54,998 nucleotides of DNA, from the NCBI GenBank assembly GCA_964369145.1, contig CAYJEE010000003.1, positions 1 through 54,998 of the forward strand, given 5' to 3'. The notes below the pieces were generated by a model, which was not told the origin of the DNA, searched no databases, and was given only the letters and a program-made list of their open reading frames with translations. The stretch is from UBA910 sp964369145. GTDB taxonomy: Bacteria > Patescibacteriota > Minisyncoccia > Phycocordibacterales > DATDWN01. Made by a program: the position numbers and the translations under genes. Shown here one piece after another: positions 24,719-32,236 of this stretch; the stretch's first letter is position 1, and every line of letters begins with the position of its first letter.

Positions 24719-24750
24719 AAAGAGCCGGCATGTTATGCACGGCTCTTGTC
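24719..24750 (+). terminator. Terminator of cassette 2
   Basis: AAGAGCCG pairs with CGGCTCTT around an inner CAT/ATG stem, 33 nt after the stop. Confidence 0.75.
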
Positions 24751-24766
24751 TTATATATTTAGTTTA

Positions 24767-25945
24767 TTATGGTAAAAATTGTTTGAGCCAACCAAAAACT
24801 TTTTTAAGAGTATCTTGCGCATTACCTTTGATACCGATATCGTGTTGGGTGTCTTTTGAAAAGCCAACCATACAGAGTCCGTAGGCAACAGACCAAGTGG
24901 AGTCTCCGATGCGACTCTTTTCACCGAGATTTATCTGTGCGATTTTAGACGGAAGCTTCAATGATGCGCGAGCGAAGTCTTCGATCGTTCCGATACCACT
25001 TCCTCCTCCAGAAATAAAAATACCGCCAGGGAGCATACCATTGCGACCGATTTTTTTGAGATGTGCTTCGATGAGCTCAAACATATCAGAGAGACGTGCA
25101 TGCACGATCTCATCGAGTTTCTTTTTTGACACACTTGTGGCAGTGACCACACCCATTTTTATATTTTCTGCTTCTTCGATTGGTACCTTGAGTCCTAAAG
25201 CAATATCATGTGTGATATCTGTCGAGCCGATAGGGAACACTTCGAGAGAAATAGGGATGTTGTTTTCGTATACGACGATAGAGATAGTTTCTGCTCCGAT
25301 GTTGGCGAGGACACAACCGGCGATTTTTTGTGCTTTGGTAAGGATGACCACGCTTGCGGCGATCGGGGATGCGAGTACGTCGATAACTTCGATACCAGCA
25401 CGATCGACTGCATGCATCAAGTCTGCGAGATGTGGTTCGAGACAGGTGATGAAGAGGGTGCGAGCTTCGAGCTTTGAGCCGCGCATACCGAGGGGTCTGT
25501 TTCCGAGGACGATTTTGCTATCAATCTTGTATGAGATAGGGATGGCGTGGAGGATACGTCGGTTTTGGATAAGTGCAGGAGGGATCTCTGCTTCACATGC
25601 ATCACCAACCTTTGCAATATCAAGATCAGTGATTTCTAGATCCGCACGACTGATAACCGTCTGTCCGACAGAGGTGACACCTGAGAGACCGACACCACCC
25701 ACAGAAATATACGCACGTTTGATAGAAATACCTGAGGTTTTTTCTGCTTGTGATACAGCGACAGCGACACTTTCGGTCACGTCTTCGGTGTTGATAATGT
25801 ATCCATGTCGGAGACCTTTTGATTCGGCGATACCAGTACCTAAAATACGAGGGGTACTTTTACCATTTTCTTTCAGGAGTTCTGTAACTACCACTTTTAC
25901 TTGGTAGGTTCCGATGTCTATTCCAGTTATTATGTTTCGTGCCAT
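24767..25945 (-). CDS. ftsA: Cell division protein FtsA
   Basis: 392 residues. ASKHA phosphate motif GIDIGTYQVKVV at the N-terminus, adenosine motif SGGGSGIGTIEDFA and an SHS2-type 1C region between. The C-terminus ends in LKKVFGWLKQFLP, the amphipathic helix that tethers FtsA to the membrane. FtsA anchors FtsZ filaments. No Shine-Dalgarno sequence precedes the ATG. Confidence 0.95.
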   Translation of the reverse strand: MARNIITGIDIGTYQVKVVVTELLKENGKSTPRILGTGIAESKGLRHGYIINTEDVTESVAVAVSQAEKTSGISIKRAYISVGGVGLSGVTSVGQTVISRADLEITDLDIAKVGDACEAEIPPALIQNRRILHAIPISYKIDSKIVLGNRPLGMRGSKLEARTLFITCLEPHLADLMHAVDRAGIEVIDVLASPIAASVVILTKAQKIAGCVLANIGAETISIVVYENNIPISLEVFPIGSTDITHDIALGLKVPIEEAENIKMGVVTATSVSKKKLDEIVHARLSDMFELIEAHLKKIGRNGMLPGGIFISGGGSGIGTIEDFARASLKLPSKIAQINLGEKSRIGDSTWSVAYGLCMVGFSKDTQHDIGIKGNAQDTLKKVFGWLKQFLP

Positions 25946-25981
25946 TTAGGTGTGATGTGTATGAGCCGGCAAAATCACATA

Positions 25982-26076
25982 ATCTACTTTGTCGCGATGC
26001 AAATTTTGTCATTCACCTTACGACAAGTAAGGCTCATTCCAAAATTCTTTCGCTTCGCGTATCTTATGCAATTTTT
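25982..26076. repeat. Hairpin element family F, copy 1
   Basis: Begins ATCTACTTTGT and contains AATTTTG...CAAAATT around an inner stem CCTTAC/GTAAGG with loop GACAA. About 95 bp; it aligns with 51927-52020. Located between ftsA and ybeY, downstream of the ybeY stop. Confidence 0.6.
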
Positions 26077-26127
26077 CCAACTCTAAAAAAGTGAGCGAAA
26101 GAAAAGAACTGATACATGACTGCAAAC

Positions 26128-26514
26128 TTACACACCAAACTGAGCGCGGATTTTTTCTTCTGCTTTCTCCATTGTACTACCATGATCCATTCCTTTCAAA
26201 TGGCATAAACCGTGGATAAATAAGAATGCTATGAAATTTTCATACTTTCGGTCAAAACTTTTTGCTTCTCGTCGAGCGCGCACCGGGCAGATAAAAATCT
26301 CACCAGTTTTTTTATCAAGTGGAAAAGAAAGCACATTTCCTGATTTGTGTTTGTTTCGATATTCTGTATTGAGTTTTTTTGAGCGTCGCTCACCGATAAA
26401 AACGAGAGAGAGCTCGTAGCTTTTACCCATTGCCGCATTTTTCATCTCCAAAAAAGGCAAGCTTGGAAGCTTGCCTTTTGTTTTATTGGTGATTGTTATA
26501 GTCGAATCAATCAT
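26128..26514 (-). CDS. ybeY: Endoribonuclease YbeY
   Basis: 128 residues. The zinc motif HxxxHxxxxxH appears as HGLCHLKGMDH near the C-terminus, preceded by the family's GNVLSFPL block. YbeY is a metal-dependent RNase needed for 16S rRNA 3'-end maturation and ribosome quality control. It starts 5 nt after rpsU. A strong terminator-like palindrome is embedded in its early codons (26450-26480). Confidence 0.93.
   Translation of the reverse strand: MIDSTITITNKTKGKLPSLPFLEMKNAAMGKSYELSLVFIGERRSKKLNTEYRNKHKSGNVLSFPLDKKTGEIFICPVRARREAKSFDRKYENFIAFLFIHGLCHLKGMDHGSTMEKAEEKIRAQFGV
26450..26480 (-). terminator. Intrinsic terminator-like hairpin inside ybeY
   Basis: On the minus strand AAAAGGCAAGC pairs with GCTTGCCTTTT and runs into six T residues; loop is TTCCAA. 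It is in frame within codons 13-23 of ybeY, after rpsU. Confidence 0.65.
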
Positions 26515-26519
26515 TGAAC

Positions 26520-26768
26520 TTATTTTCGGTTCTGACCTCGAGAAGTATCTGCAAGTTTACCGAGCTTAATCTGCTCCTGGATATCCTCTCGTCGAGCGAT
26601 AGCTTTGAGAGTTTTCTTCTGCTTTACGTATGGAGAAAGCTTGCGAGTTGCGTAGCGAAGACTTCGTACTCGAGGGAGCACACCGGCACCCTGAACACGT
26701 TTGGTAAAACGTCGCAAAATCGCGAGGTTATTTTCGTTGTTATTTTTGATTACTTCTGCGTTTATCAT
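26520..26768 (-). CDS. rpsU: Ribosomal protein bS21
   Basis: 82 residues. The N-terminus AEVIKNNNENNLAILRRFTKRVQ and the basic RRxDIQ-type helix (AIARREDIQEQIK) match bS21, a small-subunit protein near the 16S 3' end. It is the first gene of an rpsU-ybeY pair. Slightly longer than the usual 60-70 residues through a basic C-terminal tail. Confidence 0.9.
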   Translation of the reverse strand: MINAEVIKNNNENNLAILRRFTKRVQGAGVLPRVRSLRYATRKLSPYVKQKKTLKAIARREDIQEQIKLGKLADTSRGQNRK

Positions 26769-26856
26769 GATTGGACAATACTATCATATATCCCATATTC
26801 ATTCAAGGGCTCAATAGAGGCCTAGTATAAAGGGTAATTTAGGACTCAAAAAATAC

Positions 26857-26899
26857 TTGACAAAACCATGCAGTATTGTGTATAATGTATTGTAGGAGA
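26857..26899 (+). promoter_or_regulatory. Cassette 3 promoter and Shine-Dalgarno
   Basis: TTGACA (26857-26862), 18 bp, perfect TATAAT (26881-26886), AGGAGA (26894-26899) 4 nt before ATG 26904. Confidence 0.75.
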
Positions 26900-26903
26900 T
26901 GGT

Positions 26904-27155
26904 ATGGAACACTTTTTCAATCTTGAGTACTGTGCCGCCGCTATTCAGCGGGTTATGGCCAAAGAGGGACCGATAAACCCACTTGGAATCGAACAAATAA
27001 GAATGCAGTGCGAGAAGGACCCTCAGTTCAAGGCGGATCTTGCAAAAACTCTGGAGATGGGCGAGTGTGTCCTAGATGCATTCATCGATCAGGGTATCAA
27101 GGATGGCCATGCCGATGTTGCTGCTCAAGAGTGGAGGAATGCCAACACTCGTTAA
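26904..27155 (+). CDS. Orphan cassette 3, 83-aa protein of unknown function
   Basis: 83 residues, not recognised. Predicted mostly helical, acidic, with three cysteines and no signal peptide (MEHFFNLEYCAAAIQRVMAK). Consensus promoter, strong ribosome-binding site and private terminator suggest high expression. Located between rpsU and the HisRS-like gene. Confidence 0.7.
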   Translation: MEHFFNLEYCAAAIQRVMAKEGPINPLGIEQIRMQCEKDPQFKADLAKTLEMGECVLDAFIDQGIKDGHADVAAQEWRNANTR

Positions 27156-27159
27156 TCAA

Positions 27160-27195
27160 CCGCCCAACCGGCACAAAGTCCGGGTGGGCGGATCT
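27160..27195 (+). terminator. Terminator of cassette 3
   Basis: CCGCCCAACCGG pairs with CCGGGTGGGCGG with one non-Watson-Crick position; the T run after it is weak. Confidence 0.65.
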
Positions 27196-27227
27196 TTGTA
27201 TCCACTCAACTTCCATCTAGTCACTAG

Positions 27228-27340
27228 AAATCTTGCTCTACATATTTTTTTGGAGACTTCGCAAGGCGGGTAGCCGAGACTGAGCAAAATTTCAGCAGAA
27301 ATTTATGCGTGCTCCAAAAAAATATGTAGGGATAAGATTT
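27228..27340. repeat. Hairpin element family G, copy 1
   Basis: Arms 27228-27255 and 27312-27340 pair over a perfect 17-bp inner part (TACATATTTTTTTGGAG) and a 7-bp outer part. The core carries GGAGACTTCGCAAGGCGGG and a hairpin CAAAATTTC/GAAATTTATG. It lies 5 nt past the stop of the HisRS-like gene. Confidence 0.8.
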
Positions 27341-27345
27341 CGTCC

Positions 27346-28554
27346 TTACTTTCCCTTCTTTTTCCCCAACCCCTTCAAATGCTTCGCCAACTCTTTGGTA
27401 TGAATCGTTTCTTGTTCTCGAGTATCGACTGAGCGCACGACGATCGTGTTTTCTAGTGCTTCTTTTTGTCCCATGATGAGGATGTGTGATACACCGAGAT
27501 ATTCGGCTGAAGTGAGCTGTCCAGTGATTTTTTCTTTGGTCAGAGAATGGTAGACGGGAATATTTTCTTTACGCAAAAGCTCGATCACATTGAGCATCTT
27601 GAGCTTGGCATGATTGCCGAGCTGTACCACATAGAAACGTGGAGTAGGGAATTTGGTATGATCACTTTTTTTAACACTTACTTTTTTAGAATACATGAGG
27701 GTTGCTCCACATGAAGGAAATTCTTTTTTATACCCCACCTTTTTCCCGAGATAGTTGTAGCGACCGCCGTATCCGAGAAGCTCCGTCGAATCTCCCTTTT
27801 TTGTATTAATAATTTTTCGTATTTCAAACTGAGTATGAGAAGAAGATCCTTTGGCAGGGATGAGATTGTGTGCAATACGATACGGAATATCGAAACTTTC
27901 GAGAAACTCGAGTACTTCTTTGAAATGGTCTCGACTCACTTCAGAAAGCGCGTTCATTGATTTTGGTGCATTTGCAACAAAAGATTCGAGATGAGGCTCT
28001 GTCGCTTGTACGATTCCAAAAATATTATTTTTAAATTTTTGACGATCAGATGCAGAAAGAAGATGCATATTTTTCTTAAAATAAGTTGAAAGTTCTCGTT
28101 CAAACTTAGCAAAAGATTCTTTGTCTCCTGTTGAGTTTATATCAATATACATATCTTCGTGTCCGAGATCAGAGAGGATTGCCCAAGCGGTCTTGAGGAT
28201 GAGAGCCTCGGCGACTGCTCGAGGACTGTTGATAACTTCGAGACCACACACTTCATGAGAAGGTTTCTTTTTCTGACCACTTCCCGGGAAAGGTTTTTTG
28301 AAATAAAAAAGTGCGGGCTGACCATTTGTGGCAAATGTTGATTCGTTGAAAAAACGAAGCAAGGCAATGCGCTCTTCAGACAAGAGTGGGTAGACATCAT
28401 CTTCTTTGAGTGCTTTTGCTTTTGCTCTGTCTCCAGAGGTTATCTGTGGTGCATGGATACTTGTAAAACCGTAGTGATGCGCAGTCTCTCCTGTCGGGTC
28501 GACTTCTTTTTGTATAAATTTTGGTAATGCTTCAGTTGTTTTTTTGTCTGCCAT
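27346..28554 (-). CDS. Histidyl-tRNA synthetase-like protein, catalytic motifs degenerate
   Basis: 402 residues with the class II aaRS architecture and a C-terminal anticodon-binding domain (FYVVQLGNHAKLKMLNVIELLR...). LLGYGGRYNYLG corresponds to the HisRS GGGRYD motif. However, motif 2, normally FRxERP...QFxxxxxE, reads FYFKKPFPGSG...SHEVCGLE; the RGLDYYT-type loop reads LIPAKGSSSH; and the motif 3 arginine region reads SCGATLMYS. These changes argue against aminoacylation. A role like HisZ, a regulatory or tRNA-binding paralogue, is possible. Alternative: a strongly divergent active HisRS, less likely. Cotranscribed 18 nt after lepB. Confidence 0.75.
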   Translation of the reverse strand: MADKKTTEALPKFIQKEVDPTGETAHHYGFTSIHAPQITSGDRAKAKALKEDDVYPLLSEERIALLRFFNESTFATNGQPALFYFKKPFPGSGQKKKPSHEVCGLEVINSPRAVAEALILKTAWAILSDLGHEDMYIDINSTGDKESFAKFERELSTYFKKNMHLLSASDRQKFKNNIFGIVQATEPHLESFVANAPKSMNALSEVSRDHFKEVLEFLESFDIPYRIAHNLIPAKGSSSHTQFEIRKIINTKKGDSTELLGYGGRYNYLGKKVGYKKEFPSCGATLMYSKKVSVKKSDHTKFPTPRFYVVQLGNHAKLKMLNVIELLRKENIPVYHSLTKEKITGQLTSAEYLGVSHILIMGQKEALENTIVVRSVDTREQETIHTKELAKHLKGLGKKKGK

Positions 28555-28572
28555 GATGGTTGTGTTGGGTGA

Positions 28573-29160
28573 TTATTGTGCAAATGATCCAGGGAACAAT
28601 CCCATATCAGTAAAAGGGTAAAGTCGAAGGAGTGGTTTTCCGATAATATCTTCTCGTGGAAGCGCTCCCCAGACGCGTGAGTCGTAGCTTCCTGCACGGT
28701 TGTCTCCCATCACAAAATATTCGTTTGAGGTGAGAGTGTAGGTGAGCGTGTCTGATTTGGGAAACTGTACAAATGAATCGTCAATGATAAAACCTTGTGG
28801 ATATTCAGTGTTGATGATGCGTACGACTCCGTTTGTGATAACGACGGTTTCGCCAGGAAGGCCGATAATTCGTTTGATAAAATCACGAGAGGTGTCTTGG
28901 GGGAATTTCATAACGATAACATCATCCCGTTGTGGAAGATTGAAGCGGTATGAGATTTTGTCGATGATGAGATAGTGACCTGTTTCAAATGTCGGTGACA
29001 TTGAAGCTCCGGAGACGATGTATGGCTCGGCGACAAACTTTCGAAATGGGTAAATAATACAGACAGCAATAAAAGCAAAGGTAGCAAGCTCTTTTAAGAA
29101 AGAAAGTCCTCGAATAGGCTTTTTTTCGGGGGTTGTGCTGGGTACTTGTGTAGAATCCAT
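28573..29160 (-). CDS. lepB: Signal peptidase I
   Basis: 195 residues from ATG 29160 (MDSTQVP), chosen because TACAAT ends 7 nt upstream; a longer frame starts 29 codons earlier inside the promoter region. One N-terminal transmembrane helix, then catalytic Ser in SGASMSPTF, catalytic Lys in RDFIKRIIGLPGE, and the GDNR...SYDSRVWG box. It cleaves Sec signal peptides such as those of the surface proteins in this window. First gene of a pair with the HisRS-like gene. Confidence 0.95.
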   Translation of the reverse strand: MDSTQVPSTTPEKKPIRGLSFLKELATFAFIAVCIIYPFRKFVAEPYIVSGASMSPTFETGHYLIIDKISYRFNLPQRDDVIVMKFPQDTSRDFIKRIIGLPGETVVITNGVVRIINTEYPQGFIIDDSFVQFPKSDTLTYTLTSNEYFVMGDNRAGSYDSRVWGALPREDIIGKPLLRLYPFTDMGLFPGSFAQ

Positions 29161-29173
29161 TGGTACTATTGTA
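29161..29173 (-). promoter_or_regulatory. -10 box of lepB, leaderless start
   Basis: TACAAT at 29173-29168 (minus strand) ends 7 nt before ATG 29160. Confidence 0.45.
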
Positions 29174-29239
29174 GTGCATACCGATGTATTGACACAAGGT
29201 ATAACTCTGTTGTCTGTAGCATCAATGGTAATTATTATC

Positions 29240-29403
29240 GAGCCCACGCATGAGTACTCTCCAGAGCTTCCCTCAAACCCCCTGCGGGGTTCTCGGCTGT
29301 CCTCAGGCTTGAGTTGTCAAGAGCCCTTCGGCTCTGCTTCGGGTCATTGACAACACCGGCTCAAGCCTTGCGGGGGCTCTGGAAAGTACTCATGCGTGGG
29401 CTC
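29240..29403. repeat. Hairpin element family E, copy 3
   Basis: 28-nt arms (29240-29267, 29376-29403) match at 27 positions. Core shares GTTGTCAA...TTGACAACACCGG with copy 2; a 9-bp stem AGGCTTGAG/CTCAAGCCT here corresponds to GGGCCTGAG/CTCAGACCC there. It fills the divergent region between lepB and cassette 4. Confidence 0.75.
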
Positions 29404-29421
29404 TGACTTTTGTGAGATTAA

Positions 29422-29463
29422 TTGACAAATATAATATTATTGTGTATAGTATAAACAGGAGAT
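29422..29463 (+). promoter_or_regulatory. Cassette 4 promoter and Shine-Dalgarno
   Basis: TTGACA (29422-29427), 17 bp, TATAGT (29445-29450), AGGAGA just upstream of ATG 29470. Confidence 0.75.
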
Positions 29464-29469
29464 TTGGTT

Positions 29470-29658
29470 ATGAAATTCAATTTGCCACGTGTGATACTGG
29501 TGGTGATGTTGGTTGCTGCAGGACTCTATTTCGGTGCGAGCATCACGAGAATATGGGACACCACCCACAGCATCCCGGGAGTGCTATTTTTGACTTCGGC
29601 AGCCCTTGGAGCACTGACTCTAGGGTATCTTGCTGTTCGCCGGTACTCCCGGCTCTAG
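29470..29658 (+). CDS. Orphan cassette 4, small two-TM membrane protein
   Basis: 62 residues from ATG 29470; a TTG six bases earlier is less well placed for the AGGAGA site. Two hydrophobic helices (about 8-25 and 36-56) are joined by a polar turn TRIWDTTHS, with a basic end RRYSRL. This is a small integral membrane protein without a recognised family. Confidence 0.7.
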   Translation: MKFNLPRVILVVMLVAAGLYFGASITRIWDTTHSIPGVLFLTSAALGALTLGYLAVRRYSRL

Positions 29659-29670
29659 TCAAATCAAACA

Positions 29671-29714
29671 TCGTCCAACAGAGTCGCCTGACTTTGTTGG
29701 GCGATTTCTTTTTC
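29671..29714 (+). terminator. Terminator of cassette 4
   Basis: TCGTCCAACAGAGTC pairs with GACTTTGTTGGGCGA (two wobbles), then TTTCTTTTTC. Confidence 0.85.
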
Positions 29715-29727
29715 AAAAAATACACTG

Positions 29728-29743
29728 TGCTATAATTTATATA
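29728..29743 (+). promoter_or_regulatory. Extended -10, leaderless start of the caspase-like gene
   Basis: TGC followed by perfect TATAAT (29731-29736) ends 6 nt before ATG 29743. Confidence 0.65.
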
Positions 29744-31509
29744 TGACTAAAGAAGGATATACAGGAAACAGTATTGAACAATTTCGAAATAAAAAGTTAT
29801 CCGAAATAGAATCTTTGGGACACGAACATGTTGAGATAGAGAGTAGAGATGACTTGGTGCAGGTGGTTGAAGGGCCACTTCTTCTTGCGTGCCAGCACAT
29901 GTATGATAAAAATATCCAAACGTATATGAGTTCGGCAAGCAAAGAAAGTTTAATTGTTGGATATGCCGAATTTTCTGTCATTTATGAAGCGCTTTCTGAA
30001 GAGAATAAGATTGTAGCAGAAAGATTGATACATGAAGAAATCGCCCAACTATTTCCTGGAAATGATGTTTCGCTCTCTCGTTTAAATATGAAAATTCCAG
30101 TAACTGAAGATTCTACTTGGGGAGAGATTGAAGATAGGTCTGAAGAGATAGTCAATGAATTTAGCCAACAAAGATTAATACCAGAAGGGTATACTCTTGA
30201 TTTTTTAATGGACTATCTCGCGGCTCCGGTAGCAGAAGACATTCCTGGAGGCGAGGTTACGCCTGAATACTTTGAAAGACATGGTTATTTTTACGAACCT
30301 CGCACAGGTATCTTTTTTAAAAGTAGGTCAGATCGAAATAGAGCACTTTTGTTTGTCGAAGGTGAAGAAGATAAAATTCCAAAATTTTCAAAAATACATG
30401 ATGTGTCTTTAGATCATCAAAATGAGAGAGAAATACCTGCAATTTTAATGGAAATTAATGATACTCATACAGAAATTTGGGTGGAAAAATTAGAAAATTT
30501 TTATCATCAATTCGGTCTAGAAAGTGAAGAGAGTTCAGATTTGATCTATGGTATTGAAAAAGTCTTAGCGGAACATGAAGATGAGAATAAAATTATTCAG
30601 ATAGCATCCTATCTTTATGCAAGCAAGGAACCTCACTTGAGCGCTATAGGAGAGAGACAGATCAAAACGATATTAGATGTCTATGGATTAGATATTAACC
30701 GTGCGTTGGAGTCCTGGAAAGGAGATACTGTATGGCTTGCTCCCGCAATTGAACTTAATCTGAAAAAAATAGTAGAGATTGAAGACAAGGTAGAAGAGGA
30801 AAATAAAGATCGAGAAATCAAACGAGAACATGTAACAGGTTTTTTACAGAAAGAATGTTTTATATCTGATTTCCGTCGATATCCTACAGATATCTTGCTC
30901 AGACAATATGATGAATATTTTAGATCAGATCTTGAGTATGGAATTGTTATCTTTCCAAAAAGTGACCCTTCCTCAGCTTTTAGTGATTATGTGAAATTAT
31001 TTGAGGACTTGGATATACAAACTAAAGGGCAAAACTGTGCCGTCCGTATATATGAATGTGGAAGTAAAGCGGACATAGCTCGAGTGTTGTTTAAGACCCA
31101 AAAGACTCATCAGAGTGAGGGTCATAAAGTATCATTTAGTCTCCTTGGTGCGCATGGAGAGCCGTGGGGTATAAAACTTGGAGGTATTCCGGGTAAATCT
31201 CTCAGCCTTAAAAATAACATTTTTCCCATTGACCTAGAACTTTTAGGTGATGGTGCTCCTCGGATCAAAGATTTTTTTGAAGATGATGCAGCTTTAATAC
31301 TTTCATCATGTTCAACAGGTAAAGAAAGAGAAGGGGGTATCGCTCAAACAATTTCAGAAAAAATTGGGCTTCGGGTGCTAGCTCCAGACGATGAATCAAA
31401 AACTAAGAAAATAGAAATCACTAGAAATAATTCCGGAAGAATTGTTGCTGATGTTGAGTTTGAGGTTGGGAATAAAGTTGATTATCTAAATGGAGTCGAG
31501 CGGCAATAA
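29743..31509 (+). CDS. Putative clan CD (caspase/CHAT-like) peptidase with unknown N-terminal region
   Basis: 588 residues. The C-terminal 150 residues show the clan CD layout: a hydrophobic strand ending in His-Gly (VSFSLLGAHG, His471) and a second hydrophobic strand ending in a cysteine box (AALILSSCSTG, Cys523), followed by GGIAQTISEKIG. The spacing and LSSCSTG resemble CHAT domains (LSACETG). Residues 1-400 are hydrophilic, Glu-rich and helical with no family I recognise; no signal peptide or membrane helix is visible, so the protein is probably cytoplasmic. It may act as a regulated protease. It stands upstream of pth with its own leaderless promoter. Confidence 0.65.
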   Translation: MTKEGYTGNSIEQFRNKKLSEIESLGHEHVEIESRDDLVQVVEGPLLLACQHMYDKNIQTYMSSASKESLIVGYAEFSVIYEALSEENKIVAERLIHEEIAQLFPGNDVSLSRLNMKIPVTEDSTWGEIEDRSEEIVNEFSQQRLIPEGYTLDFLMDYLAAPVAEDIPGGEVTPEYFERHGYFYEPRTGIFFKSRSDRNRALLFVEGEEDKIPKFSKIHDVSLDHQNEREIPAILMEINDTHTEIWVEKLENFYHQFGLESEESSDLIYGIEKVLAEHEDENKIIQIASYLYASKEPHLSAIGERQIKTILDVYGLDINRALESWKGDTVWLAPAIELNLKKIVEIEDKVEEENKDREIKREHVTGFLQKECFISDFRRYPTDILLRQYDEYFRSDLEYGIVIFPKSDPSSAFSDYVKLFEDLDIQTKGQNCAVRIYECGSKADIARVLFKTQKTHQSEGHKVSFSLLGAHGEPWGIKLGGIPGKSLSLKNNIFPIDLELLGDGAPRIKDFFEDDAALILSSCSTGKEREGGIAQTISEKIGLRVLAPDDESKTKKIEITRNNSGRIVADVEFEVGNKVDYLNGVERQ

Positions 31510-31511
31510 TA

Positions 31512-31528
31512 TGATATACTTGCTCTCA
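31512..31528 (+). promoter_or_regulatory. Extended -10, leaderless start of pth
   Basis: TGA followed by TATACT (31515-31520) ends 7 nt before ATG 31528; the box begins right after the upstream stop codon. Confidence 0.65.
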
Positions 31529-32103
31529 TGAATTATCTCATCGTCGGGCTGGGGAACCCAGGTAAGGAATATGAACACACACGGCATAATGCGGGTGTGA
31601 TGGTTTTGGAGCAGATACGCGACGCGTGGAGTTTTCCTGATTGGTCAAAAGACTCGATGAGCAACTCACTTCTTTCAAAAGGCGTGATCGCCGAGGAGGC
31701 GATTACTTTCATGTTCCCACAGACTTTTATGAATCTCTCGGGTACTGCAGTGCGACACTTTGCAGATGATGAGTACTCTCAAAAACTGGTAGTGATTTAC
31801 GATGACTTGGATATTCCGCTCGGGCAGATCAAAATGTCATACGACCGGTCTTCGGGAGGGCACAATGGTGTGCAGTCTATCATCGACACACTTGGTGGAG
31901 CAGATTTTGCACGTATTCGGATTGGAATTGGACCGGTGGAAGGGGATATTCGCGAACATGTGGGAGTACTCGATGTATTTTCTGATGAAGAAAAAAAGAT
32001 CATTGAAAGTCAGAGTAAAAAAGTGGCAGGGGTGCTCAAAGTTTTTTTCTCCGAGGGAAAAGAAAAGGCGATGACTTTGGCGAATACGGAAACTAAAGAG
32101 TGA
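31528..32103 (+). CDS. pth: Peptidyl-tRNA hydrolase
   Basis: 191 residues. VGLGNPGKEYEHTRHNAG contains the conserved Asn and catalytic His; FMNLSG and YDDLDIPLGQIKM carry the other active-site residues. It releases peptides from peptidyl-tRNA that dropped off ribosomes. Ends in TGA, evidence for TGA as a stop codon. Confidence 0.96.
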   Translation: MNYLIVGLGNPGKEYEHTRHNAGVMVLEQIRDAWSFPDWSKDSMSNSLLSKGVIAEEAITFMFPQTFMNLSGTAVRHFADDEYSQKLVVIYDDLDIPLGQIKMSYDRSSGGHNGVQSIIDTLGGADFARIRIGIGPVEGDIREHVGVLDVFSDEEKKIIESQSKKVAGVLKVFFSEGKEKAMTLANTETKE

Positions 32104-32186
32104 CTAGATTAAGGATTAATGATTTAGGAATAGGAAAATGCATTATTCATTTATCTAATTATTTTAATCTTTAATCACGCGTCAGG

Positions 32187-32227
32187 TGGACTTTTAACTT
32201 TTTTTGATGTATAGTTTTAAAAGGAGG
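32187..32227 (+). promoter_or_regulatory. Cassette 5 promoter and Shine-Dalgarno
   Basis: TGGACT (32187-32192), 17 bp, TATAGT (32210-32215) preceded by TG, then AAGGAGG (32221-32227) 9 nt before ATG 32237. Confidence 0.6.
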
Positions 32228-32236
32228 CTTCTCGTA

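Noticed and set aside
20990..29403. Integron attC sites for the hairpin elements
   Set aside because: attC sites have conserved ends and variable centres; these elements are the opposite, and no integrase is visible.
32101..32103. Alternative genetic code (TGA as Gly)
   Set aside because: TGA ends pth and the methyltransferase exactly at the expected family lengths.
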